The notes: generated by a model not told the origin, from the sequence alone. 64,000 nt of DNA from Lachnoclostridium sp. UBA903 (GCA_002294045.1 DBEP01000062.1:1301-65300), one strand, 5' to 3'. Positions 1-9,256 are shown, numbered from the stretch's first letter. Numbers and translations: made by a program.

Positions 1-11
1 TATTAACTGTA

Positions 12-181
12 CTATTTCAATGCATCAAAGTAAGCACGGTAATTATTTGTGAACTCGTAATTGTTCTGAGCATTCAGTTTACTGACCAGGATATTAAGCC
101 TTTGAATCCGGAACAGCCGGAAGCATTCTGAAATTGGTATGTTCCATCATAGGGTGTTCTTTTATAGTAATATTTGATATG
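12..181 (-). pseudogene. C-terminal relic of a GH18-type chitinase, frameshifted
   Basis: Reading the minus strand in two adjacent frames gives a chitinase-like tail. The first frame carries YKRTPYDGTYQFQ...GFKGLISWSVN, the second AQNNYEFTNNYRAYFDALK followed by TAG. The join falls near 74-76, where TGG appears to have lost one G and become TGA. A G-(L/V)-M-S-W-S-(I/V)-N-W-D strand followed by a YEF...Y tail is typical of the end of GH18 barrels. Upstream of about 181 the reading frame closes and no more of the enzyme is visible, so this is both truncated and frameshifted. The family assignment is from remembered motif shape only. Confidence 0.55.
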
Positions 182-186
182 TTAAT

Positions 187-535
187 TTTATCACAAAAAA
201 TGGAAAATTAAGTTACTATTTTTTACTATTTAGTGCGATTTTTTTACTTTTATGTCATATTTTGTAATCTTTTCTCTATAAGTTATCATGTAGTTAATAC
301 TGACAATATTGATTTAATCATATATAGGGATGTTTTATTTCTTAATGTTAAAAGATTATAGTGAAAAAAACAAAAAAACTATTAAAGGATTACTCATTCA
401 GCAATCTTTCTTGGTTTCAATTATATATTGTATGGCAGAGCAAATTGACATCAACAAAACTATCACTGACAGACAGCTTACTGACAATGGTTTTACCAAC
501 TTATATGGGTTACGCCAACCCTTGCGGGTGTGACC
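187..535. other. AT-rich gene-free stretch
   Basis: No convincing gene. The plus-strand reading frames from about 330 lack a ribosome-binding site and resemble no family. The stretch is very AT-rich on the left. It probably holds the spacer between the chitinase relic and the 3' end of the next minus-strand gene. I saw no clear terminator. Confidence 0.4.
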
Positions 536-3085
536 TTATCTACATAGCAGCTTTTGTGTTACAATATCAGAATATATCTCCATGCCGCTGGTTTTAATAA
601 TATGGATTACATCTGAAAACTGTTTGCTTTGGGGAAATAAAGAGGTTAACATATTCTCCTCTTTAAGAACCCGGTCAGGGTTAAATATTACATCTTTATC
701 TCCATCAAATATCGCCACATAAAAAATCCCAGCTTCAACTATATCTTGAAAAAAATGACTTCCATAGGACAACTCGGGCATAAATCCTGCTTTTCTCGAT
801 GAATACTCACAAATGACCGTCATATTACACAGTTCAGTATAATGCACAGGTATACCTAACGACGGTGTTGTACTTCCCCATCTGCCCGGACCTGCCAACA
901 TGACATTTTTTCCTTTCATTTCTTTATTTATCAGGCCAATCTGCCTGGCTACGGCATATTTCCCCTGCTCGTTCAGCTCCAGGTATGCGTTCGCAGAAAC
1001 AAATATAACAAAATCAACCGGCAGCCGTACACTTCCCCCCATAAAGTTTCCTTTACCGGAGAAAAAGCAATCCTTATCATTCGTCAACTCCGGTATTTTT
1101 ACCGTATTACCTAAGCCTTTGGTTTGTAATGGGCGGCATTGCAAGAGATTGATTTTGAAAAAATTGTTTTTGTTTAAATTAGCTGTAAATTCAATATCAA
1201 CAGGGTAATCATATGCTTTGGCCAATAATGCCAGCATTTCTCTCATTACAGAGGTGAGCTCCGTATCGGTGAACAATTTTTTGAAATCTAAAATATAAGG
1301 AGTCTTACTGTCCATATATCCCAGCTCACGCATACGAGCCGCTGTTATATAGTCAGGACTCATAAACAAGTTTTTATCTGTTTTTAAATCGAGCAATCGG
1401 ATTTCATCTAAATCTCTGCTTACTAAAACATTATCCGTAAAGGAAAGAATATCTAACCGATGCTGAGAGAATTTATACTGATCTTCATAATTCATCGGGG
1501 GAATTCGCAAAGGATTATCCAAACATACAACCTTCGCATAATCACCATCCGTCCTGTTAACTGCCCTTGTGCCAAGTCCAAATACCAGACGAAGCATCCC
1601 TGAATTCATATCAATACTCTCATCCCAAACATAAAGATTTGAAGAATTTCCGACACCGGCAATATGCGGGAAAAAGTATTCTCCATACTGATCGCCTGAA
1701 ACACGCTGAACCAATATGGCCATTTGTTCGTCCAGATGGGAAAGTCCCCTGTTCATCCTGTAATCGAGTGCATCCTCATTCATTGTGCTTGCATAAACAG
1801 TACGAACGGCCTGCTCAAAAGCTTCATACCGATCCTCGGGAGTCCCTTGATTCACACAGAAAACACTTTCATATTTCCCCGCAAATGCATTCCCGAAATT
1901 ATCCTCAAGCAAGGAGCTGGAACGTATAATAATAGGAGACTGACCGAAATATTCCAGCATTTGAACAAACTGTTCCTGAATGTCCTTTGGGAACTCTCCG
2001 TGTAAAAGCTTATCTCCCAGTTCAGGTGCATACTTATAATATCCATCCTTCGTCTTTTGCTTTGCACGAAGTCTCCACCAGCCGTTTTGTACAATATAGG
2101 TGTAAAAAACATCCGACCCAATATAGAAAGAGTCGTGAGGTTCCAATAATGGTGTAAAACGATTTTGTCCTTCAATCTCCAGAATTTTTCTAGCCAAAAG
2201 CATACCAACACTCTTGCCTCCAATAAAGCCGGTACCAACTTCTCTGGATGCAATCATCAGAATATCTTTTAAAGTTAAATATCGGTCACACAACTCAAAC
2301 ATTCTGGAATCACTGCCTATCAGCATATACATTAAGCGCTTCTTCGTTGCTTCCTGCTGCTTAAGTGAAAAATTCAGCACTTTTTTGGCTCTGTTAAAAA
2401 TGATATTCCAATAATCAAGTTGATTTTCACCGCGGCGAATGTTGGTAAACAACTCGGAGGCGTCAGAACTGGCCGTGATGCAGATAGCCTCCTGACCTTG
2501 AATCAAATGCGGAAAAAACATGGTAGGCGAATAACGCTGCCATACCTTGAGCGGATGAATATATGTTTTATTATTTACCTGATATATATCAAGTAAAAGC
2601 TGGGTCGTTTCACGGATACCTGCAATTGTGCTATAAGTATGAAAGTTTCGTATGATAGCAAAATATGCTATCGTATCCAGCTCATATAGATATGGGCAGG
2701 TGGCCTTAAAAAAATTACCGATCATCAAATCCGAATGCCAGTATTCTAATAAATCAGTCAGACAATCAAAAACATACAAGACCCTTTTGCCCTCTTTTTT
2801 AATCAGGTTATATATTTCTGCAGCAAAACTTTCAAACCCCTTATTCGCGTCGATACGATAAATCATAATATCCTGGCTGTCATCCAGTATCTGTTCATGG
2901 CTGCCAAAGCGGATGTAAACCAGTCTCATATGATCCATTTTAGCCTTCTGGGCAAAATGATCAACCATTTTCTTATAATCCGAAACCGACTCCGCCTGCC
3001 AAACCACATTATCTCCAAGTCGAAGGTTGTCAATTACCTGATCTAAACCTTTTAATCCTGTACTTACTTTGTTGTGTAAATTCAT
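536..3085 (-). CDS. PEP/pyruvate-binding (PPDK_N) ATP-grasp protein with KaiC-like N-terminus
   Basis: A large cytoplasmic protein of about 849 residues. The first 230 residues begin STGLKGLDQVIDNLRLGD, which has the layout of a KaiC/RecA-like domain, but no Walker A (GxxxxGKT) is present. From about residue 290 to 700 it has the N-terminal ATP-grasp domain of PEP synthase and pyruvate phosphate dikinase: GGKSVGMLLARKIL and IIRSSSLLEDNFGNAFAGKYESVF. The phosphohistidine and PEP/pyruvate TIM-barrel domains of the full enzymes are missing. A phosphotransfer or regulatory role is inference. The ATG at 3085 is preferred over the upstream TTG (3097) because GGGGTG lies just before it. It stands alone on the minus strand. 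Confidence 0.75.
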   Translation of the reverse strand: MNLHNKVSTGLKGLDQVIDNLRLGDNVVWQAESVSDYKKMVDHFAQKAKMDHMRLVYIRFGSHEQILDDSQDIMIYRIDANKGFESFAAEIYNLIKKEGKRVLYVFDCLTDLLEYWHSDLMIGNFFKATCPYLYELDTIAYFAIIRNFHTYSTIAGIRETTQLLLDIYQVNNKTYIHPLKVWQRYSPTMFFPHLIQGQEAICITASSDASELFTNIRRGENQLDYWNIIFNRAKKVLNFSLKQQEATKKRLMYMLIGSDSRMFELCDRYLTLKDILMIASREVGTGFIGGKSVGMLLARKILEIEGQNRFTPLLEPHDSFYIGSDVFYTYIVQNGWWRLRAKQKTKDGYYKYAPELGDKLLHGEFPKDIQEQFVQMLEYFGQSPIIIRSSSLLEDNFGNAFAGKYESVFCVNQGTPEDRYEAFEQAVRTVYASTMNEDALDYRMNRGLSHLDEQMAILVQRVSGDQYGEYFFPHIAGVGNSSNLYVWDESIDMNSGMLRLVFGLGTRAVNRTDGDYAKVVCLDNPLRIPPMNYEDQYKFSQHRLDILSFTDNVLVSRDLDEIRLLDLKTDKNLFMSPDYITAARMRELGYMDSKTPYILDFKKLFTDTELTSVMREMLALLAKAYDYPVDIEFTANLNKNNFFKINLLQCRPLQTKGLGNTVKIPELTNDKDCFFSGKGNFMGGSVRLPVDFVIFVSANAYLELNEQGKYAVARQIGLINKEMKGKNVMLAGPGRWGSTTPSLGIPVHYTELCNMTVICEYSSRKAGFMPELSYGSHFFQDIVEAGIFYVAIFDGDKDVIFNPDRVLKEENMLTSLFPQSKQFSDVIHIIKTSGMEIYSDIVTQKLLCR

Positions 3086-3097
3086 AGCACACCCCAA

Positions 3098-3501
3098 TCC
3101 AATCTTATCTATATTAAATCATTCCGGCTTAACTATGCATCCTGCCGGCAAATGCTCTATCATATCCGGCCCGTACGTATAGTGAGATATGTCCGAATAT
3201 CGCCCGACTGCTTAACACCAGATGCTATGTTCTTGGCGATGTCCATACCGTTTGCTCTACCAATTATTATAATAAAACAAATTTCACCATATAACAATAT
3301 TACTGCATGAATATCTTACACCTATACGCTTTTCTTGCCGGACGAACCTCTCAGAATCCGCTCATCAATTTAACTCAAAATACATTCATTCCCATACAGC
3401 TTAGCTCCGCTCTGGCAATGAGCACCAGCCCCTTATTCTGATTTCAACTAAATACTATACTCTTATTTCTCATATTGAGGAAACTTCTTTACAGGACTGT
3501 T
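3098..3501. other. Intergenic stretch with coding-like debris
   Basis: No intact gene. On the minus strand around 3140-3290, fragments such as GMDIAKNIASGVKQSGDIRTYL and, in another frame, YGPDMIEHLPAGCIVKPE look like protein-coding sequence with a frameshift. They might be the end of a response-regulator receiver domain, but this is weak. No clear terminator for the nanA-like gene was found. Confidence 0.3.
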
Positions 3502-4374
3502 TTATAATAAATTTCTTTTCAATACCTCCTGTAACTTCATTTTCTCCTCATTCGTTAATGGTAAAAACGGTTCTCTGCAAGAGCCACATGGATATCCAAT
3601 GATATCCAGCATTCCTTTTACACCTCGAAAGACTCCTGCTTTAGTAAGACATTCAATAATTTCATTTGCACGTCCTTGAAGTTTTTTTGCCAGTTCTATA
3701 TTCCCCTGCTCAAAATTTTTCTTGATTTCCAAGAACATTTCAGGCATGAAGTTAAATGTGCTTCCTATAGCCATATTACATCCAATAGAAAGTGAACTTA
3801 AATATATTTCATCATGTCCATTAATAATTAATTTGTCATACTTTTGCATCATTCGCTGCATCTGAAATAAATCATATGACGTAAATTTAATTCCTGCTAA
3901 ATTCTTATGGGAAAATATCTCTTCTATATTTTCACTATTAAAAGAAATGCCGGTTAATGCAGGTGCATTATAAACTATTAATGGCAAATCCACTTCATCA
4001 GCTAACCTGTGATAATAATGCTGTAATTCCTTCATTGTAAATTTGTAGTAAAAAGGTGGAAGGGATGAGATTGCGTCCACCCCTATACTTGCGGCATGCT
4101 GTGCTAATTCAATTGCACTTGGCGTATGAAAGCAGCCAATATGAGCAATCACCTTGACACGCCCTTTTACCTGTTCATGAACGATTTCAAGCACTTCTTT
4201 TCTTTCTTCGCCTGACAGCAGCAAAGATTCGCCTGTACTGCCGCCTATATAAAATCCATCTACTCCTTTACTTATCAGATATTCTGTTAACTTTTGCAAA
4301 GCCTTTTCATCAATTTTATTTTGAGAAGTAAAGGGAGTGACTAGCGCCGGATAAATACCTGTCAATTCGGTCAT
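3502..4374 (-). CDS. nanA: N-acetylneuraminate lyase-type pyruvate aldolase (DapA/NAL superfamily)
   Basis: A class I TIM-barrel aldolase of 290 residues that should reversibly split a 2-keto(-3-deoxy) acid into pyruvate and an aldehyde. Visible features: GGSTGE (about 44-49) for carboxylate binding, Tyr135 in IVYNAPALTG, Schiff-base Lys163 in GIKFTSYDLF, then GSTFNFMPE and CREPF near the end. These details match sialic-acid lyase better than dihydrodipicolinate synthase or KDG aldolase. It is the last gene of the sugar operon and overlaps the kinase by 4 bases (ATGA) with GGAGG upstream. No other sialic-acid gene is nearby, so its real substrate may be the product of the enolase-family dehydratase upstream. 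Confidence 0.82.
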   Translation of the reverse strand: MTELTGIYPALVTPFTSQNKIDEKALQKLTEYLISKGVDGFYIGGSTGESLLLSGEERKEVLEIVHEQVKGRVKVIAHIGCFHTPSAIELAQHAASIGVDAISSLPPFYYKFTMKELQHYYHRLADEVDLPLIVYNAPALTGISFNSENIEEIFSHKNLAGIKFTSYDLFQMQRMMQKYDKLIINGHDEIYLSSLSIGCNMAIGSTFNFMPEMFLEIKKNFEQGNIELAKKLQGRANEIIECLTKAGVFRGVKGMLDIIGYPCGSCREPFLPLTNEEKMKLQEVLKRNLL

Positions 4375-5867
4375 AACTTTCCTCCTGCTTTACTGATTAT
4401 TTCGCAATATCTTTCATATGCATCTTCCCATATATCAATATCTTGCGGATGAAAACTTTTAATTTCAAAGGATGCTTTTACTACATTCCTTAAATCAGCT
4501 AAATTACTCAAATCACCCCAGGCCAGACCCTGTATCAATATATTTCCTATACTGGCCGCTTCTACCGGTCCGCTGTATACCGGAATATTAAGCACATTCG
4601 CAGCAAACTGATTGAGCATTTCATTCTGGCATCCTCCTCCAACAATACGAAGAGCCTTGAATTCCTTATTTGTTATGCGGCTTAACTGTTTCTTTGTTAT
4701 ACGATATCTCATTGCAATACTTTGGTAAATACATCTGCCAATCTCACCAACGCTCTCTGGCACTTTCTGTCCTGTCCGCCTGCAATAGGACTGTATCTTT
4801 TCAATCATATTGCCTGCATTATATAGCTCCGGCAATTCGGTATCCAGAAAACTCTCAAATGGTGCAGTTTGCGCTGCCTTTCTTACCACTTCATCCCATG
4901 ATAAATTCATTCCTGCATCCTTCCATTCACGCATACACTCCTGTATGAGCCACATACCCATAATATTTTTTAAGAGCCTGAACTTTCCGTCTACAGTTCC
5001 TTCATTTGAGAAATTCTCTCTTTCCACTGCCTCTGAAATAACAGCTTCTTCTGTCTCAATTCCGAAGAGTGACCATGTCCCGCTGGAACAAAATAGCTCA
5101 TTCTTCTCTAATGGTGTTGCTGCCACAGCCGATGCAGTATCATGTGTTCCCACATTGATATATTGTAATTTTGACGTACCTGTTTCATATACCAGTTCCG
5201 GAAGAATTGCATTCTTAGATTCACCTGGATAATTTATTTCTGCAAAAATATGTGCCGGCAATCCCAACTCCTCAATCAAGCTATAATCCCAATCTTTTTT
5301 TACAGGGTTAAAACACATGGAAGTTGTCGCCATTGTATATTCTTCTTTTTGTACACCTGTCAGGAAGTATCCAAGCAGATCGGGAAGCATCAACATTTTA
5401 TCCGCATACAACAACGCCGGATCTTCCTTTTTTAATCTTTCAAACAACTGAAAAATAGTATTGCCTGGAATTGTCTGCAATCCTGTAGCTTTAAAGATTT
5501 CACTACTTCCCACAGTATTCAATACTTCCTTTACCGCTTTCCCATCTGCATTTCTCATACACCGAACATTTCCAAGCAGTTGTCCGTTCTTATCAATGAG
5601 ACCGTAATCTGTTCCCCAGGTATCTATTCCAATGCTACTAAGTGCATTTTTACCATGTATTTTTCCCACCTCTTTGACTGAGTGTAAGATTTCATGGAAC
5701 AGACGATATACATCCCAGAAATACGTACCGTTTTGGTTAACAAAATAGTTGGAAAAACGATGTATATCCTGCAGCTGCAGATGTTCTCCATCAAATTGCC
5801 CGAGAATTCCTCTTCCAGTACTACCGCCAAAGTCCATTGCCAAAAGATTTCTTGTTTTGTTTTCCAT
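4371..5867 (-). CDS. rhaB: Rhamnulokinase-like FGGY sugar kinase
   Basis: A 498-residue FGGY-family carbohydrate kinase. The N-terminal ATPase-fold signature is LLAMDFGGSTGRG, WGTDYGLID matches the rhamnulokinase subgroup, and CSSGTWSLFGIE plus IVGGGCQNEMLNQFAAN form the C-terminal nucleotide-binding half. It should phosphorylate a ketose at O-1, L-rhamnulose being the reference substrate. No L-rhamnose isomerase is present. A ketose 3-epimerase lies immediately upstream (16-base gap), so a different ketose is possible. Translation is probably coupled to the following aldolase gene. The family is clear and the substrate is inferred. Confidence 0.85.
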   Translation of the reverse strand: MENKTRNLLAMDFGGSTGRGILGQFDGEHLQLQDIHRFSNYFVNQNGTYFWDVYRLFHEILHSVKEVGKIHGKNALSSIGIDTWGTDYGLIDKNGQLLGNVRCMRNADGKAVKEVLNTVGSSEIFKATGLQTIPGNTIFQLFERLKKEDPALLYADKMLMLPDLLGYFLTGVQKEEYTMATTSMCFNPVKKDWDYSLIEELGLPAHIFAEINYPGESKNAILPELVYETGTSKLQYINVGTHDTASAVAATPLEKNELFCSSGTWSLFGIETEEAVISEAVERENFSNEGTVDGKFRLLKNIMGMWLIQECMREWKDAGMNLSWDEVVRKAAQTAPFESFLDTELPELYNAGNMIEKIQSYCRRTGQKVPESVGEIGRCIYQSIAMRYRITKKQLSRITNKEFKALRIVGGGCQNEMLNQFAANVLNIPVYSGPVEAASIGNILIQGLAWGDLSNLADLRNVVKASFEIKSFHPQDIDIWEDAYERYCEIISKAGGKL

Positions 5868-5883
5868 CTTTTTTCCTTTTCCT

Positions 5884-6753
5884 TTACCTATGCATTATGT
5901 ACTTGATAAATTGCAACGACGCTTTGGCATGCTCATCTATTTGGTGTTCATTTGCTCCATCTGTTAAATCACGCCAGATGCGGCAAAAATCTGCCAATTC
6001 ACCGCCCGTTTGTACCAACGGCTCCATATTAAGCATTCCTTCATAGTTGATTTTTTGCAGGGCCGTTGCTATTTCACTCCAGGGAAGATGTCCTCGTCCC
6101 GGAAGCCTTCTATTATTTTCTATTAAGTGAAAATGCCCTAAGTATTCACCTGCAGCCATAATAGCCTTTCCAAAGCTCTCTTCTTCAATATTCATGTGGT
6201 ATGTATCTAACAATAGCTTCACATTGGGTTCATTTAAGTCCTTCAAAAATACAACACCCTGTTCCGCAGTGTTGATAATATGACTTTCATAGCGATTACA
6301 CACTTCAATATTTAGGGTGACGCCATAATCTCTTGCAGATCCAGATAATACAGAAAGGGATTGTTTTCCCCTTTCTATATCTGCCTTTTGAACTGCAATA
6401 CATTGCTTATGAGAACTCGTATACAATAATCTTCCGCCTAGAATAGTGATACCTAGTTTTTCTAATCGAGGAAAAATTTTTTTATAATACTCAATTCCCC
6501 TTTTTCTGCTTTCAAGGTCTTCTGCTGTTAGTTCTCCATCCGCTTGCGGATCGAGTCCTAGAGCCAGTTCCATTCCTGTTTCTTTTTTCACTGCCGCCAG
6601 TTCAGTTACCTGCTGATCTGTCATATGGAATAGAATATCATCCCCTAACTCTAAAGCATCAAACCCGGCATTATGCGCTCTATTCAAATGGGCAATGTAA
6701 GTATTTGCATCAAGATTTTTTTGCCAATAAATATAATGCATCCCAAACTCCAT
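5884..6753 (-). CDS. Ketose 3-epimerase (D-tagatose/D-psicose 3-epimerase family)
   Basis: A TIM-barrel sugar epimerase of 289 residues. The metal and catalytic ligands of the DTE family can be placed: Glu150 in NIEVCNRYE.HIINTAEQG, Asp183 in LLLDTYHMNIEE, His209 in HFHLIENNRRLPGRG and Glu244 in MLNMEPLV. NRYE followed by NTAEQG is the family hallmark. It should interconvert ketoses at C-3 using a divalent metal. It sits between the RpiB-type genes and the kinase, which suggests it prepares the ketose that the kinase phosphorylates. AAGGAG lies 7 bases before the ATG and overlaps the stop codon of the preceding gene, so the two are tightly coupled. Confidence 0.85.
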   Translation of the reverse strand: MEFGMHYIYWQKNLDANTYIAHLNRAHNAGFDALELGDDILFHMTDQQVTELAAVKKETGMELALGLDPQADGELTAEDLESRKRGIEYYKKIFPRLEKLGITILGGRLLYTSSHKQCIAVQKADIERGKQSLSVLSGSARDYGVTLNIEVCNRYESHIINTAEQGVVFLKDLNEPNVKLLLDTYHMNIEEESFGKAIMAAGEYLGHFHLIENNRRLPGRGHLPWSEIATALQKINYEGMLNMEPLVQTGGELADFCRIWRDLTDGANEHQIDEHAKASLQFIKYIMHR

Positions 6754-6757
6754 CTTG

Positions 6758-7225
6758 TTACTCCTTCATCGCCTTCTCAAAATCTTTCATGCGATTAATT
6801 CCATATGCGTTGTTTGGTTCATAGTAATCGGAAGAAAGCCATACGCGCGCTATTTCAACTCCCTTATCCGGATCGACACACCATCCACCGGTGCATAATA
6901 CATTGGCATCACTATCTGCACGAGACATTTTTGCCGTAAAGAGGTCGTAACAGATAGCCGAACGAATACCTGTAAACTTATTTGCAGCTATATTCATTCC
7001 TTGACCTGTACCGCAAACTAATATTCCTTTGCTATACTCGCCTGATTGAACACCCTTGCATACAGGTTCTGCAGCATCTAAATAATAACCTTCCTTCACA
7101 CTGTAACATCCAACATCTTTTACATCATATCCATCTTCAATTAACGCCTTAACGATTAATTCCTTCAAAATAAACCCGCTTGTATCAGATCCTATAATAA
7201 TTTTTTCCATTGCTCTACCTACCAT
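6758..7225 (-). CDS. RpiB/LacAB-family sugar-phosphate isomerase, copy 1
   Basis: A small (about 150 residues) Rossmann-type isomerase. MEKIIIGSDTSG gives the start of the fold, and GILVCGTGQGMNIAANKFTGIRSAICYD carries the family's catalytic Cys and substrate loop. The usual GTGIG is GTGQG here. The family converts aldose and ketose phosphates (ribose-5-P, allose-6-P, galactose-6-P, tetrose phosphates). The ORF starts MVGRAMEK. The second ATG at 7210 fits the family N-terminus better, while the first (7225) overlaps the preceding gene by 7 bases with only a GAGAGA stretch before it, so the start is uncertain. It pairs with the adjacent paralogue, possibly as a heteromer like LacA/LacB. Confidence 0.8.
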   Translation of the reverse strand: MVGRAMEKIIIGSDTSGFILKELIVKALIEDGYDVKDVGCYSVKEGYYLDAAEPVCKGVQSGEYSKGILVCGTGQGMNIAANKFTGIRSAICYDLFTAKMSRADSDANVLCTGGWCVDPDKGVEIARVWLSSDYYEPNNAYGINRMKDFEKAMKE

Positions 7226-7674
7226 TCTCTCTCAATAATTTCTGCACGCTTCATACCTTCAACGTCGCGTCCTGTATATTTTACTAACAACCATGCTTCC
7301 ATCATTTTCACTGCATATGCTGCGTTTGGCACTAACCAGCCACCAGTACAGAATACATTTGTATTATTATCTGCCGCCATCAATACTGCTCTTTCCAAAT
7401 CATATGCTAATCCTGCGCGAACACCTTTAAATTTGTTTGCCGCCATCGCTGCACCAATTCCAGAGCCGCAAAGTAAAATTCCTTTTTGATATTCCCCTGA
7501 TTGAATCCCTTTTGCAACAACCTCGGCTGCATCTGTAAAATCCCCATGCTCTGGCCCTGATGTACCTGCATTTGCCACATCATAGCCTTTTTCCTTCAGA
7601 AGGGTTATGATTTCTTCTTTTATATCGTGTGAAGCTATATCCGCACCTACGATAATTTTATATCCCAATCTCAT
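7219..7674 (-). CDS. RpiB/LacAB-family sugar-phosphate isomerase, copy 2
   Basis: A 151-residue paralogue of the following gene. It has a clear RpiB core: KIIVGADIASHDIKEEI, ILLCGSGIGAAMAANKFKGVRAGLAYD with the catalytic Cys, and NTNVFCTGGWLV. The loop is GSGIG, the usual form, unlike GTGQG in copy 1. Two divergent copies in tandem suggest either a heteromeric enzyme or two isomerase steps. A 256-base gap separates it from the aldolase gene upstream, so an internal promoter or processing site could lie there. The substrate cannot be read from sequence. Confidence 0.82.
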   Translation of the reverse strand: MRLGYKIIVGADIASHDIKEEIITLLKEKGYDVANAGTSGPEHGDFTDAAEVVAKGIQSGEYQKGILLCGSGIGAAMAANKFKGVRAGLAYDLERAVLMAADNNTNVFCTGGWLVPNAAYAVKMMEAWLLVKYTGRDVEGMKRAEIIEREW

Positions 7675-7930
7675 ATTCTAATTCCTCTTTCTTTTTTATT
7701 CTTCCAGGCAATGACGAAACGTCATACTCCTTACCACTCCCAGAATTCCTCAGTTTTCAAAAAATTCCTATTCTTCCAAAATCGCTTACTTTAAACAGGA
7801 TATTCTTGCGGCTCCGGGGAACTCCTCAAAATCCTGCTTATGTTATTGGGTTGTTTCGTTAGACTATACTATTTAGAATTCTATTTTCTTTGAACCCAAG
7901 ATTATGAACTTATTGTTTCTCAAATACCTA

Positions 7931-9256
7931 TTAATTTTCCATCTCTCTAATTTGGTCTTCCGTCATTAGAACCGGCTCTCTGCCCATACGTTTGCTCTCA
8001 TGAATTGACTGCGCACTTGATTCACATACTTCTAATTTATCAAACGCCAGAATAGGGCTTTTTCCAGCCAAAATAATTCCGTAATTTTCAATGATTGCAA
8101 GCGGATGGGCAAGATCTAATCTCTTTGCGATTGTATCCATGTCCTCAAAGACGGCTTCATATTTATAACGATTACCCTCGCATAACACTCCATAGCTTTC
8201 AGGATAAAGAGTTGTTTTATACTCTTCATCGGTTACCGCAAATCCCATTGAGTATATTGAGTTTGCAATAATAATTGAATTTACTTCTGGTTGACTGTCA
8301 TATATTTTTTTATGCAGAAGTACTGTTTTGTTTGGCTCCACACTAATTTGGCATTCTCCATTTTTCACCACGACAAAGTCATCTAAGGAAATGTCTCCAT
8401 TATCAGCACTTCCCTTTATGATCAGAAAGCTTTTTTCATTAATTCTTGCGGATATGACACCACTTTTACTTGAGAAGAGCTTTTTGATGTATGCTCTTTG
8501 TATAATAGATTGTAGAACTCTTCTTGCTTCCAATTCTTTTTCTGTATGTACCAGTCTTTCTATTTTTGCCATATCTGAAGGGATTGACATCATATAGTTT
8601 TCTAGCTGTTCCTTTGTCAACTCCCTGGGTTTGCCCAAGGCATAACTGTTTATTTGTACTCTGGAAGCAAAATCTAAAGCTTCAAATTGCCAAAAAGCAT
8701 CCAATAAATTTTTTCTGCTGCCGACAAAAGCACTATGCTTTTCTAATATTGCAGTATCGCAACCCATATCAAAAGCTTCCATTACCCGATTTACTAATTC
8801 CATAGAACCCGGTAATGCATACGGTGTCATTTGAGGTTCTCCAACAATTTCATATACTGACGTATATAACTTTGTTTTGGGAACTTCATTTAACACACTC
8901 AAAGTTACAGTTGCTGGCGCATGCGCATGAATAACCGCTTTAATGTCTGGACGCTTTGTTAAAATACTACGATGTATATAATATTCTGATGTTGGTTTGT
9001 GCTTACCCACCATCGTTCCGTCTGGAAGTACCTTAACAATGTCATCTCTAGTCAATGACTTTTTATCAATGGAAGTGGGTGTAACCCACATTACACCTTC
9101 CTCATCCATCATAGATATATTTCCGCCCGTTAGCGATGTCATCTCCATGTCATAGATTCGTTCCATTACCATACAAATCTGGTCCGCCGGGTGTAACATT
9201 TCATATTTCATTTTTATACCCATTGCATATCGCAAGTCTGCTTGCGATACTGCCAC
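7931..9256 (-). CDS. Double-domain class II aldolase/adducin-family protein
   Basis: A 441-residue protein made of two class II aldolase-like domains. The first (about 20-220) looks active: GGNIS (44-48), the putative catalytic Glu91 in TSEYYIHRS, and zinc ligands His110 and His112 (HAHAPA) and His174. The second (about 260-435) keeps the fold pattern, but HAH is replaced by ANS and the late His by Asn (ENYG), so it should not bind zinc. The expected reaction is retro-aldol cleavage of a ketose-1-phosphate to DHAP and an aldehyde, as in FucA/RhaD. The start is uncertain: GTG at 9256 has no good ribosome site, and ATG at 9223 or 9211 are alternatives. Confidence 0.75.
   Translation of the reverse strand: MAVSQADLRYAMGIKMKYEMLHPADQICMVMERIYDMEMTSLTGGNISMMDEEGVMWVTPTSIDKKSLTRDDIVKVLPDGTMVGKHKPTSEYYIHRSILTKRPDIKAVIHAHAPATVTLSVLNEVPKTKLYTSVYEIVGEPQMTPYALPGSMELVNRVMEAFDMGCDTAILEKHSAFVGSRKNLLDAFWQFEALDFASRVQINSYALGKPRELTKEQLENYMMSIPSDMAKIERLVHTEKELEARRVLQSIIQRAYIKKLFSSKSGVISARINEKSFLIIKGSADNGDISLDDFVVVKNGECQISVEPNKTVLLHKKIYDSQPEVNSIIIANSIYSMGFAVTDEEYKTTLYPESYGVLCEGNRYKYEAVFEDMDTIAKRLDLAHPLAIIENYGIILAGKSPILAFDKLEVCESSAQSIHESKRMGREPVLMTEDQIREMEN

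Noticed and set aside
330..533. Plus-strand ORF of 67 codons
   Set aside because: It has no ribosome site, its composition is uninformative and it lies in AT-rich spacer; an overlapping frame of similar length shows it is chance.
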